Source: Thioalkalivibrio sp.
GTDB lineage: Bacteria; Pseudomonadota; Gammaproteobacteria; Ectothiorhodospirales; Ectothiorhodospiraceae
NCBI GenBank assembly: GCA_003555285.1
Contig: PWGH01000067.1
Location: 1-17,441, forward strand
Direction: 5' to 3'
Length of the DNA: 17,441 nucleotides
Part shown: one piece after another, positions 1-7,578 of the stretch
Layout of the letters: each line of letters opens with the position of its first letter
Numbering within the stretch: the first letter of the stretch is position 1
Translations under genes and position numbers: made by a program
The notes under the pieces: model-generated
Told to the model about the DNA's origin: nothing
Database searches by the model: none
Seen by the model: the letters and a program-made list of their open reading frames with translations, nothing else

Positions 1-386
1 CCCACCTCACCCCGCGCCTGCGGCGCGTTCGCGGGCGGGGCCCGCTCCTACAAGGTCTGGGTGGGCACCTGTAGGAGCGTGCCTTGCACGCGAATCGGCG
101 TTTGCTCTGGCATCCACCTCACCCGCGCCTGCGGCGCGTTCGCGAGCAGGGCTCGCTCCTACAAGGTCTGGGTGGGCACCTGTAGGACCGTGCCTTGCAT
201 GCGAATCGGCGTTTGCTCTGGCACCCACCTCACCCCGCGCCTGCGGCGCGTTCGCGGGCGGGGCCCGCTCCTACAAGGTCTGGGTGGGCACCTGTAGGAG
301 CGTGCCTTGCACGCGAATCGGCGTTTGATCCGGCACCCACCTCAGCCGCGCCTGCGGCGCGTTCGCGGGCGAGGCCCGCTCCTACA
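1..386. repeat. REP array A (three full two-hairpin units and one partial)
   Basis: A partial unit (1-52) is followed by units at 70-163, 181-275 and 293-386, with a period of about 111 bp. Each unit opens with TGTAGGAGC and a hairpin (GCGTGC-CTT-GCACGC), has an internal CGCGCC-TGC-GGCGCG palindrome, and closes with a second hairpin ending GCTCCTACA, so the two ends are inverted copies (BIME-like). The right-hand stem varies but stays paired (GCGGGC/GCCCGC or GCGAGC/GCTCGC). The unit at 181 has a broken left stem (CCGTGC/GCATGC). Spacers of about 17 bp are nearly identical (AAGGTCTGGGTGGGCACC). The GTAG foot followed by a GC-rich hairpin is the signature of GTAG-class REPs, and a RAYT gene abuts the array at 382. 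The array continues off the left edge. Confidence 0.93.
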
Positions 387-837
387 GCCAGATGGCGTCC
401 CAGAGGGGGTATTCGCTCAACGACCGCACCAGTTCGGCTCGCAACGGGTTGGCCACCACGTATCGCGCCACGTTGCGGAGATCGTCTTCCCTGCGCAGCG
501 CGCGATCGTGAAATCCCCGCTGCCAGATGCGGCCCGGAGCAGCGCCCTGGGCGCGCAGTCCGCGTGTGGTCAGCGATTTCACCTTCTGCACGTTCTTCGA
601 GAGGTCCTGGTCGTCTGCCAACTGCATGAGCCAGTGGACGTGATCCGGCATCACCACGTAACACAGCGTCGTGGCCTGGTGCTCGACCCGCCGGATCGCT
701 TGGACGAAGCAGCGGCCCTCGGCGAACGATCCGAAACGTGGGCTGCGGTCCGCGCAGACCGCGGTGATCAGGTAGATCCGCCCCGTCTCGCTGTAGCGCC
801 CGTGGCGCAGACGGTGCCCTTGTGCCTTCCCTGGCAT
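382..837 (-). CDS. REP-associated tyrosine transposase (RAYT, Y1/HUH superfamily)
   Basis: This 151-residue protein is a single-domain IS200-like HUH enzyme. RAYTs cleave single-stranded REP hairpins next to GTAG and are thought to spread REPs. The sequence shows the HUH motif in VMPDHVHWL (H66 and H68), the family motif WQRGFHDRALR near residues 105-115, and the tyrosine helix ARYVVANPLRAELV, in which Y126 is the likely nucleophile. The length is normal for RAYTs and no key residue is missing, so it should be active. The ATG at 837 has a GGAGG about 7 nt upstream. The gene sits between two REP arrays, as expected of a self-maintaining REP-RAYT pair. Its TAG stop (382-384) is the TAG of the adjoining REP. 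It starts 44 bp downstream of a gmd remnant on the same strand, so read-through expression is possible. Confidence 0.93.
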   Translation of the reverse strand: MPGKAQGHRLRHGRYSETGRIYLITAVCADRSPRFGSFAEGRCFVQAIRRVEHQATTLCYVVMPDHVHWLMQLADDQDLSKNVQKVKSLTTRGLRAQGAAPGRIWQRGFHDRALRREDDLRNVARYVVANPLRAELVRSLSEYPLWDAIWL

Positions 838-881
838 GGCATGTCCTCCGTTCCTTCAATCGGGTTTGCGGTTCCTGGTCG

Positions 882-1097
882 TCATTCGTGGTGGCTCATC
901 ACGGTGTAGCCGCTGTTGCGCACAAGGTCGTCGCGTATGGCGATTTCGAGGTCTTCGCGGACCATTTCGGCGACGAGTTCGTTGAAGGTGATGCGGGGCG
1001 TCCAGCCGAGTTTTTCGTGGGCCTTGGTCGCGTCGCCGAGGAGGGTTTCGACCTCCGTCGGCCGGAAATGCCGCGGATCCACGGCGATGACCGGTTT
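882..1097 (-). pseudogene. gmd: gmd 3' remnant (GDP-mannose 4,6-dehydratase C-terminus)
   Basis: The frame encodes about 70 residues matching the extreme C-terminus of GDP-mannose 4,6-dehydratase: [16 protein letters not shown], then [20 protein letters not shown], ending MSHHE and a stop. A full GMD has about 340-370 residues, so the Rossmann domain and the catalytic Thr/Glu/Tyr/Lys region are absent. The homology stops exactly at a REP unit (TGTAG at 1098): upstream of 'KPVIAVDP' the frame reads only REP sequence. A GTG at 1082 could start a 66-residue peptide, but no function would be expected. Intact GMD makes GDP-4-keto-6-deoxymannose, the substrate of the neighbouring fcl product, so a working copy must lie elsewhere if fcl is used. 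REP-mediated deletion or rearrangement is the simplest explanation. Confidence 0.85.
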
Positions 1098-1680
1098 TGT
1101 AGGAGCGTGCCTCGCACGCGAATCGGCGTTCGGTGCAGTACCCCCCTCCGCCGCGCCTGCGGCGCGTTCGCGAGCGAGGCTCGCTCCTACAAGGTCCGCG
1201 GCGCCCGCCTTGTCTGGGTGACCCCCTGTAGGAGCGTGCCTGCACGCGAATCGGCGTTGGATGCCGCACCCACCTCACCCGCGCCTGCGGCGCGTTCGCG
1301 TGCAGGGCACGCTCCTACAGGGTTTGCGCTGGCGTTTGGGGCCACCCCTTCCGCCGAAAACGACCTGTAGGAGCGTGCCTGCACGCGAACCGGCGCTGAT
1401 TGTTGCACCCACCTCAGCCGCGCCTGCGGCGCGTTCGCGAGCGGGGCTCGCTCCTACAGCGTTTGGGTGGTTCCCGGTAGGAGCGTGCCTTGCACGCGAA
1501 CCGGCGCTGATTGTTGCACCCACCTCAGCCGCGCCTGCGGCGCGTTCGCGTGCAGGGCACGCTCCTACAGGGTTTGGGTGGTTCCCGGTAGGAGCGTGCC
1601 TTGCACGCGAATCGGCGCTGATTGCTGCACCCACCTCAGCCGCGCCTGCGGCGCGTTCGCGAGCAGGGCTCGCTCCTACA
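1098..1680. repeat. REP array B (five two-hairpin units)
   Basis: Five units lie at 1098-1191, 1227-1319, 1366-1458, 1476-1569 and 1587-1680, in the same orientation and with the same architecture as array A. The last three have a period of 110-111 bp and begin GGTAG rather than TGTAG. The first two are separated by longer, different spacers (35-46 bp). Right-hand stems alternate between GCGAGC/GCTCGC and GCGTGC/GCACGC with both arms changed together, so pairing is conserved. The array fills the whole gap between the gmd remnant and fcl, replacing what would have been the rest of gmd, and its last unit supplies the fcl stop codon. Confidence 0.93.
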
Positions 1681-2629
1681 GGGCGTTCTCGGTGAACCAT
1701 TGGTAGGCGTTTTTCAGGCCTTCTTCGAGTGGGATGCGCGGCTCCCAGCCGAGCGAGCGGATCAGGCGGATGTCGAGGAGTTTCCGGGGCATGCCGTCGG
1801 GCTTGGTGCTGTCGAATGCGAGACGCCCCTGGAAGCCGGTGACGCGGGCGACGGTCTCGGCGAGTTCGCGGATGGTGCAGTCCTGGCCGGTGCCGACGTT
1901 GATGTGGCTGAGCATCGGCTTCGTCGCGGCACGGTAGGTGGCCTCCGGCAGCTCCATCACGTGCACGCAGGCCTCGGCCATGTCGTCCACGTGCAGGAAT
2001 TCGCGCTTGGGGGTGCCGGTGCCCCAGATGACGACCTCGGGGGCGTTCTGCTGCACGGCCTCGTGGAAGCGGCGCAGGAGCGCGGGCACCACGTGGCTGT
2101 TCTCGGGGTGGTAGTTGTCGTGCGGGCCGTAGAGGTTGGTGGGCATCACGCTGCGGTAGTCGCGGCCGTACTGGCGATGGTAGCTCTCGCAGAGCTTGAT
2201 GCCGGCGATCTTGGCAATGGCGTAGGGCTCGTTCGTGGGCTCCAGCGGGCCGGTGAGGAGCGCATCCTCGCGCATCGGCTGCGCGGCGTTGCGCGGGTAG
2301 ATGCAGGAGGAACCGAGGAACAGGAGCTTCTGCACGTCGTGCCGGTGCGCGGCGTGGATGACGTTGGTCGCGACGACCAGGTTGTCGTGGATGAACTCGG
2401 CCGGATAGGTGTTGTTGGCATGGATACCGCCGACCTTGGCCGCGGCGAGGTAGACCTGCTCCGGCTGCTCTTCGGCGAAGAAGTCGCGGACTTCCGACGC
2501 GCTCAGGAGATCGAGCTCGGAGCGGGTGCGGGTGAGGATCTGCGCCGGATAGTGCCCGCGCGCGGTGAGGGCGCGGACGATGGCGGAACCCACCATGCCG
2601 CGGTGGCCGGCGACGAAGATTCTGGTCAT
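1676..2629 (-). CDS. fcl: GDP-L-fucose synthase (GDP-4-keto-6-deoxy-D-mannose epimerase/reductase)
   Basis: This 317-residue short-chain dehydrogenase epimerises and reduces GDP-4-keto-6-deoxymannose with NADPH to give GDP-L-fucose for capsule, EPS or O-antigen. It has the N-terminal dinucleotide motif GHRGMVG (8-14). The catalytic set aligns with E. coli Fcl by number: S107 and C109 in GSSCIYP, Y136 and K140 in PYAIAK, H179 and R187. The length matches the family (about 310-321). The start is the ATG at 2629, where the conserved [14 protein letters not shown] begins; the frame stays open upstream to 2686 but that extension is not conserved-looking. No clear Shine-Dalgarno precedes it. The TAG stop (1676-1678) is part of a REP unit. 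The usual partner gmd survives only as a fragment downstream. Confidence 0.95.
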   Translation of the reverse strand: MTRIFVAGHRGMVGSAIVRALTARGHYPAQILTRTRSELDLLSASEVRDFFAEEQPEQVYLAAAKVGGIHANNTYPAEFIHDNLVVATNVIHAAHRHDVQKLLFLGSSCIYPRNAAQPMREDALLTGPLEPTNEPYAIAKIAGIKLCESYHRQYGRDYRSVMPTNLYGPHDNYHPENSHVVPALLRRFHEAVQQNAPEVVIWGTGTPKREFLHVDDMAEACVHVMELPEATYRAATKPMLSHINVGTGQDCTIRELAETVARVTGFQGRLAFDSTKPDGMPRKLLDIRLIRSLGWEPRIPLEEGLKNAYQWFTENAL

Positions 2630-3153
2630 TTTGAGGAGCGGGTGTGCAGTAGTGGGTAGTGTGGTCGTCGCGCGGCGCGGAGGCAAACCCCGCCGTCATC
2701 GCGAGGGCCGGTCATTGCGAGGCCACCGGTCGCCCCCCTGTGGGCGCGGGCCTCGCTCGCGAAAGGGTCGCAAGGGCGGCCATCGCCTCGTTCTTGACGG
2801 GCTGGGCTGGCACGTCGCTGCACCCGATCGGACACACCGGGATCGGGCGTTCAACCGACGGCACAGGCAGGCGCTCGGCGGGACAGCGGCGTGCCTACCG
2901 GCGTTATCCGCAATCGCGCGCGGAGAAGCTGATGGACTCCCGTTCGCGGCGCCAGGGGACCTGATGGCGGTTTATCACGCCGGGATCCGTCGCGCCACGG
3001 AAGCGACGGTTGCCTGCGAGAAGCCCCGGATGAATCGTGTGCGTGTTCCATCTATGATCAATGGCCCTCGCGGCAGTTGCACGACCAGGGCTGGGGCTGG
3101 AAAGGTCTCGGGTGCGCGCGCGACACGGTGCCTACAGCGGCTTTCGAGGTTGC
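2630..3153. other. Intergenic region without a convincing gene
   Basis: This 524-bp gap separates two divergent genes, fcl (minus) and the EAL protein (plus), so it must hold both promoters. I could not pick a convincing -35/-10 pair. It contains two copies of a GTCATYGCGAGG motif (near 2695 and 2711) and a decayed REP (2738-2764). Open frames across it have REP-like or low-complexity translations and no domain signature. Confidence 0.6.
2738..2764 (+). repeat. Decayed solitary REP
   Basis: The sequence CTGTGGGCGCGGGCCTCGCT, followed by CGCGAAA, resembles the left half of the REP units in the arrays. The GTAGGAGC foot has mutated to GTGGGCGC and the stem arms no longer pair fully. It is probably an old, immobile copy. 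Confidence 0.5.
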
Positions 3154-5640
3154 ATGGATCAACACACCGCCCCACCGAAGACAACGGGCTCGACCCAAAC
3201 CGAATTCCTTCGGCAGCTGCCGCAGGCGTTCGAGGACCTGGTCGACCACTGGCACATCGTGCGAAAACGTGCCTGCCCCCTGCAGGAAATCGGGGATCTG
3301 CGAGGGCGCACGGAAAGGCTCGTGGACCAGCTCAGGGACAAGCGAGTCGGCCGCCTTCTGGACCGCGTGCGGCGTTTGGACGAGCGTCTGCACTTTCATG
3401 TCCGAACGCAGCAGCCCCTGTCGCGCATCGAGGTGGATACCATCACAACCATCATGATGGCACTGCGGCAGGCCGGTATCGAGGAAGTGCCTGCGGAGTT
3501 GCGAAGACGTGCCGGGGAGCAGGCCAGAGCGGCCTCCGATGCCGACGGCGCTCCGATAGCGTCGACTCCAGCCAGTGCGAAGCCGGTGGTTTTCCTGATC
3601 GCTCCGACCGCGACGGGCCCATCGACCCTCGCGGAGAACCTGCACGAGCACGGCTTCGACGTGCGGGTCTTCGAGGATCACGATTCCGCCTTGCAAGCGC
3701 TGCCCGATCAGCCCCCGAGTGCCTTCATCGCAAGGCGTCACCCTAGTCAGGCCGTCGCTGACATGCGCGATGTCACGAAGGTCCTGCGCGAGCAGATTCC
3801 GGTCTCGGTACCCGTTCTCTGGGTCGTGGATCGGGCGGACCCGGAGACGCGCCTGAACGTCCTCCGCGCGGGCGGGGATGGCTGCATCCAGGAGCCCGTG
3901 CCGATGGCTTCACTGGCGTGGCGACTGCGAAGACTGCTTCCCGCGGAAGCCCGGTCACCCCACCGGGTTCTGCTGGTGAACGCCGACCCGGAAGTGCGCA
4001 AGACCCGCACGGCGATGCTGCACGATAACGGTCTCGTCGTCGAAGGCCCTGGTGATCCCATGCAGGCCCTGCCCGCCGCGCTCCAGTTCGCGCCCGAGGT
4101 GATCCTGGTCGACGCATCGCTGCCCGCCATGGACGGCCTTGAGCTCGCGCATCTCTTGCGCCAGGAGGACGCGCTGCAGACGATACCCATCGTGCTGCTG
4201 GGCGAGGGGCCCGACCGGATGGAGAACCGGCACCGATTCCGGCAACTCGAGCTCGATTGCCTGCGGCACCCGTTCTCCGAGTCCGACCTGCTGGAGCGGC
4301 TCTGCCTGAGGGCTTCGCAGTACCGGACCCTCACGGCACAGGGCACGGGCCGGCCGGGAAGCCCCGGTGCCTTTCTTGGACGCTCCCGGTTCGAGGAGGT
4401 GCTGGAGCATGCCCGCAGTACCCCGGGAACCGACGGGTTCCAGGCCGTGCTGTTCCTTGAAATCGATCGCTATGGTCAGCTTTCCCGCTCGCATGACTCG
4501 AGCATCCTCGGCGCACTCCCTGCGCGCATCGAATCGGCGCTGCGTCCCTACCTCCAGTCGGAAGACGTGCCCGCCCGCTACGACGATACGGCTTACGCGG
4601 TCCTGATCCACCGGGAGGAACCGGACCAACTGGAAGCGCTCGAGCAATCCCTGAGGCAGGCTGCCGCGGAAGTCCCCCGCGAGGACCTGCGGCTGAGCGA
4701 TGTCCGCCTGCGGCTCGGCATGACCCCGGTAGGACCGGACGGCGATGCCCGGGCCGCCCTGTGTGAGGCGGCGACGCGCTGCAGGGCAATGGCCAAAGCG
4801 GACCCGGCTGCAGAAAACGGCATCGAGGACGCATCCGGGTTCGGGAGCACCGCAGTCCGCACGCCGACTCTGGATGCCGCCGGGCGCAGGGACTGGAGCC
4901 GCTGGATCCGGGACGCGATTCTCGGCAAGAAGCTGTTCCTGGTGTTTCAGCCCATGTTCCCCGTGAACGGGAATGACGCGACACAGCGCTATGAAGTGCT
5001 GCTGCGCATCCGCGACGAAAACGGGGGCGTGAGTCTCCCGTCGGAAACCCTGACCATGGCCGAACAACTGGGAATGGGTGCCCTGCTCGACCGCTGGGTG
5101 ATCGATACCGCTGTGGAAAGGCTCTCGACACACCGAAGCACCTCCCCCAACACGACCTTTTTCCTGAAGGTGACCGGCGACACGATCCAGGACGACCACT
5201 TCCTCGGTTGGCTCGGGGAAACGGTGCACCGCCGTGCCCTTGACCCCGGTTCCGTGGTGGTGCAGGTCCGGGAAGCCGATGCGGTTTTACAACGCCAGCG
5301 GACTCAGGAGATGGTCCGGGGACTGCGCGAACAGGGCATTGCCGTGGGCCTGGAACACTTTGGTCTCCGGACGACATCGTTCGAACTGCTCAAGTCGCTC
5401 GACATGGATTTCGTGAAGCTGGATCGCGCCCTCATTCAGGGCCTTGCCGATGGGTCGAACAACGCCCCTGCGATCCTGCAGCTCCTCCAACAGACCCGGG
5501 AGGGCGGCGTCACGGTCATCGCTCCCTACGTCGAAAACGCCGACAGCCTCGCAAGGCTCTGGAACGAGCGGATCGACCTGTTGCAAGGGCATTTCCTCCA
5601 TGGACCGGACCTCGATCTGGCGTACGATCCGGTGCTCTGA
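3154..5640 (+). CDS. Tandem-REC, degenerate GGDEF, degenerate EAL protein (FimX-like c-di-GMP effector)
   Basis: This is an 828-residue cytoplasmic signalling protein. Residues 1-110 are helical, possibly a relic Hpt domain without its histidine. Residues 142-265 form a REC-like fold lacking the phospho-acceptor Asp. Residues 268-395 form a second REC with D320 in ILVDASLPAMDG, but His replaces the conserved Lys before P-F. Residues 407-550 are GGDEF-like, with RYDDTAY (475-481) where the active-site loop should be, so no cyclase activity is expected. Residues 581-820 are an EAL domain with EVL (614-616), EHFG instead of DDFG (734-737), K755 kept, APYVE instead of AEGVE (790-794) and QG kept (811-812). 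Loss of several metal ligands argues against phosphodiesterase activity. FimX, a twitching-motility effector, also carries EVL and binds c-di-GMP without hydrolysing it. The start is the ATG at 3154 with GAGG 4 nt upstream; an in-frame ATG at 3061 has less support. No membrane segment is seen. Confidence 0.85.
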   Translation: MDQHTAPPKTTGSTQTEFLRQLPQAFEDLVDHWHIVRKRACPLQEIGDLRGRTERLVDQLRDKRVGRLLDRVRRLDERLHFHVRTQQPLSRIEVDTITTIMMALRQAGIEEVPAELRRRAGEQARAASDADGAPIASTPASAKPVVFLIAPTATGPSTLAENLHEHGFDVRVFEDHDSALQALPDQPPSAFIARRHPSQAVADMRDVTKVLREQIPVSVPVLWVVDRADPETRLNVLRAGGDGCIQEPVPMASLAWRLRRLLPAEARSPHRVLLVNADPEVRKTRTAMLHDNGLVVEGPGDPMQALPAALQFAPEVILVDASLPAMDGLELAHLLRQEDALQTIPIVLLGEGPDRMENRHRFRQLELDCLRHPFSESDLLERLCLRASQYRTLTAQGTGRPGSPGAFLGRSRFEEVLEHARSTPGTDGFQAVLFLEIDRYGQLSRSHDSSILGALPARIESALRPYLQSEDVPARYDDTAYAVLIHREEPDQLEALEQSLRQAAAEVPREDLRLSDVRLRLGMTPVGPDGDARAALCEAATRCRAMAKADPAAENGIEDASGFGSTAVRTPTLDAAGRRDWSRWIRDAILGKKLFLVFQPMFPVNGNDATQRYEVLLRIRDENGGVSLPSETLTMAEQLGMGALLDRWVIDTAVERLSTHRSTSPNTTFFLKVTGDTIQDDHFLGWLGETVHRRALDPGSVVVQVREADAVLQRQRTQEMVRGLREQGIAVGLEHFGLRTTSFELLKSLDMDFVKLDRALIQGLADGSNNAPAILQLLQQTREGGVTVIAPYVENADSLARLWNERIDLLQGHFLHGPDLDLAYDPVL

Positions 5641-5651
5641 GGTCGGGAAGT

Positions 5652-6090
5652 GGGGGGTCGGACCAAGCCAAGCCATTGAAATAGCGATAAAAGCCTTCCA
5701 GGAAGCCGGCGTTTTTAGCCTTATTGGCCTGTTTTTGCCCCCGGAATGGCCACGCTAACGGTCATGGCACTGTGCCACTCCTGACGACGCAAGCCCGCTT
5801 GCCGGGGAGGGCCGGGATGGGGGGTACAGCGCTGGCCGCGGCCCTCACATTCCCGGCCCGTTGTTCCGGCCATCCTGCCCTCCGCCCTTCGGGTCCGCCT
5901 ACGACGGTTCGGAATCCGCCCCCGGCGGATTTGCCCGCAAGCGGGAGCGGGGAGAAATGCGCGACTTCCGCGCTAAGAAAACGCTGATGAATCCATCATC
6001 ACGAGGAGCGAAGCCTTTAGCCGCGAGCGCAGCGCGGCGGGAGGGGGCGATCCATGGCGCAGGAATGAGGAAAATAAATCTGTCCCCTTT
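5652..6090 (+). repeat. Dispersed repeat, copy A
   Basis: This is the first of three same-orientation copies of one non-coding element. It opens with GGGGTCGGACCAAGCCAAGC, then an A/T-rich stretch with ATTGGCCTGTTTTTG, then CGGAATGGCC-CGCTAACGGTC. A GC-rich middle follows, then a tail containing GAGCGAAGCCTTTAGCCGCG and finally AAAATAAATCTGTCCCCTTT at 6071-6090. It starts 12 bp after the EAL gene and ends 26 bp before the 3' end of the convergent pilZ gene. Short ORFs inside it are not convincing. This copy is the most diverged in the 5' hairpin. Confidence 0.85.
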
Positions 6091-6115
6091 CCTGTTTTCC
6101 TGCTTTCCTTGGAGG

Positions 6116-6694
6116 TCAGGCAGTGGCCGGCTGCACGGCAAAGCGTAGACCCATCACCGCGCCATCGCGGAATACCACGGTTGCTTCGCGCAAGCCTTCA
6201 TCCGGAAGGTCGAGCCGCACGGGTGTCCCTGGAACGGGTGCCGGCTCCCACAACGTCACCCGCACTCCGCCAAGGGAAAGATCAAGCAACTGGCAAGGCG
6301 ACCGGCGCTCGTTCACCCAGATCTCACTGATGGCGTCAACGTCCCTGCGGGCAAAGCGACGGCGATCCCGGCCGCTCGAAGCCGTATCAGGCGGCGTGAC
6401 GCTGGCCGCGCTCTGCAGCCAAGTCTGGGCCACGTCACGGTGATGCGCGAACGCCGATCTCGCGAAGATCTCGGCCTGGGCCCGGTTCTCAACCGCCGGG
6501 AACCCCAGCCGCTCGATCACCGCGGCCACAAACCGCGGCGCGACGGCTTCATAATCGGAGGCGGTTTCGAGGTCCGCGAGCAACTGTGCGTCGATTTGCT
6601 TCAGAATCTTGAGGCGACCTTCCCAACTGGCCACCGCAATCGCGGAGAACCAGAAATTGGCCAGGTCCTCCGCTAGTTCATCCGGGTTCAGCAT
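6116..6694 (-). CDS. PilZ-domain c-di-GMP-binding protein
   Basis: This 192-residue cytoplasmic protein has an uncharacterised helical N-terminal part (1-105) and a C-terminal PilZ domain (about 108-187). Both binding motifs are present: the RxxxR arginine motif in RRRFARRD and the D-x-S-x-x-G motif in LLDLSLGGVR. It should therefore bind c-di-GMP. PilZ proteins act as effectors or adaptors, for example for type IV pili, flagella or polysaccharide synthesis; which applies here cannot be read from the sequence. The ATG at 6694 begins MLNPDELAED and lacks a good Shine-Dalgarno. It may be coupled to a small ORF whose stop overlaps the start by 17 nt. Convergent with a FimX-like gene, it may share that signalling theme, but a direct partnership is only inference. 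Confidence 0.85.
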   Translation of the reverse strand: MLNPDELAEDLANFWFSAIAVASWEGRLKILKQIDAQLLADLETASDYEAVAPRFVAAVIERLGFPAVENRAQAEIFARSAFAHHRDVAQTWLQSAASVTPPDTASSGRDRRRFARRDVDAISEIWVNERRSPCQLLDLSLGGVRVTLWEPAPVPGTPVRLDLPDEGLREATVVFRDGAVMGLRFAVQPATA

Positions 6695-6896
6695 AGGTCA
6701 GGGTTGGGATTGGGCCAGTGTGCAGAGCGATGGGAAAAAGCACGGCGTGGTCCGCAACGGTGTAACCTCCACCGTCCTGCGCGGTATCCACCGAGCCGAC
6801 TGTATCGGCGGCCAGTGCCGCTGTCGTACTCAAAGGGATGATGACCCCGAGACCACCGCTTTTGCCACGGCACTGGATCTCCCGTGTCTCACTCAT
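6678..6896 (-). CDS. Small hypothetical ORF overlapping the pilZ start
   Basis: A 72-codon frame runs from the ATG at 6896 (MSETREIQCRGK) to a TGA overlapping the pilZ ATG by 17 nt, the kind of overlap seen in translationally coupled pairs. The frame is open further upstream to about 7127, but that part runs into repeat copy B. I recognise no family. There is no signal peptide, membrane segment or clear motif, and only a weak AAAGG lies upstream. It may be a real small protein, or simply pilZ leader sequence with an open frame. Confidence 0.25.
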   Translation of the reverse strand: MSETREIQCRGKSGGLGVIIPLSTTAALAADTVGSVDTAQDGGGYTVADHAVLFPIALHTGPIPTLTYAEPG

Positions 6897-7108
6897 AACC
6901 CGGGCCTTTGGTCGGATTCCCCTGACGGGAGTACAAATGGACGCAGCGCGGACGTCAATCCACCCAATGGGATTATCGCCGTTGGCCGGATGATCTATCC
7001 AACCGAACCCGCCAAGAAAGCTTCCCAGAATCGGGCAGCTTAAGGGGCAAAAAACGACTCTGATGCGAATCGCACGTATCGTTGGTTCCCATGCAACACG
7101 GCGGAAAC
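6897..7108. other. Intergenic region upstream of pilZ
   Basis: Together with 6695-6896 this forms a stretch of about 400 bp between the pilZ start and repeat copy B. I see no tRNA, no recognised riboswitch and no convincing conserved protein. The AT content is somewhat higher near 7020-7080 (a GGGGCAAAAAACGAC stretch). It must contain the pilZ promoter, which I could not pin down. Confidence 0.4.
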
Positions 7109-7565
7109 GGGGGTCGGACCAAGCCAAGCCATTGAAATAGCGATAAAAGGACTCCGAAAAGCGGACGTTTTCCGCCTTATTCGCCTGTTTTTGGCCCCGG
7201 AATGGCCCCGCTAACGGTCAAGGCACCGGCCAACGCCCGCCGCTGAAGGCCCCTTCCCAGCTTGCGGCGGAGGGCTGGGGTGGTGGTGCGGCGTCGCCTT
7301 CACTCCCGGCCCTCGCCCCCAACCCGTTACCCCAGGCATCCTGCCCCCCCTTCACGCCCGCCCAAGCCATTTCGAAATCCGCCCCCGGCAGATTTGTCCG
7401 CGAGCGGGAGAAGGGAGAAATGCCCGACTTCCACGCCAGGTAAACGCTGATTAATCCGTCATCACCAAGAGCGAAGCCTTTAGCCGCGAGCGCAGCGTGG
7501 GGGGCGTGGCGATTCATGGCGCAGGAACCAGGAAAATGAACAGAAAAATAAATCTGTCCCCTTTT
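7109..7565 (+). repeat. Dispersed repeat, copy B
   Basis: This is the longest copy. It has the same GGGGTCGGACCAAGCCAAGC opening, an imperfect CCGAAAA/TTTTCCG stem followed by TGTTTTTGGCC, the CGGAATGGCCCCGCTAACGG block and the GAGCGAAGCCTTTAGCCGCG tail, and it ends with AAATAAATCTGTCCCCTTTT. It ends 13 bp before the 3' end of the araC-type gene. Short ORFs within it are not convincing coding regions. Confidence 0.87.
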
Positions 7566-7578
7566 ACCTCAGCGCCCG

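Noticed and set aside
1..1680. CRISPR array suggested by regular ~111-bp spacing
   Set aside because: The repeated units are about 94 bp with two hairpins, the 'spacers' are nearly identical to each other, and no cas gene is present; they are REPs beside a RAYT.
1275..2699. A 474-codon minus-strand frame through array B and fcl
   Set aside because: It is out of frame with fcl and its end consists of translated REP units; low complexity and no domain.
2565..3746. A 393-codon plus-strand frame upstream of the EAL gene
   Set aside because: It overlaps fcl antisense, the decayed REP and the EAL gene in another frame, with no recognisable domain.
3955..5229. A 424-codon minus-strand frame inside the EAL gene
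   Set aside because: It is antisense to a frame with clear REC, GGDEF-like and EAL-like domains and has no family features of its own.
6609..7043. A 144-codon plus-strand frame upstream of pilZ
   Set aside because: It overlaps the pilZ start antisense, has no RBS and no recognisable features.
7218..7517. A ~100-codon ORF inside repeat copy B
   Set aside because: A short similar frame (LAAKGFA...DDG) appears in copy A because the DNA is repeated, not because a protein is conserved; there is no RBS and no family.
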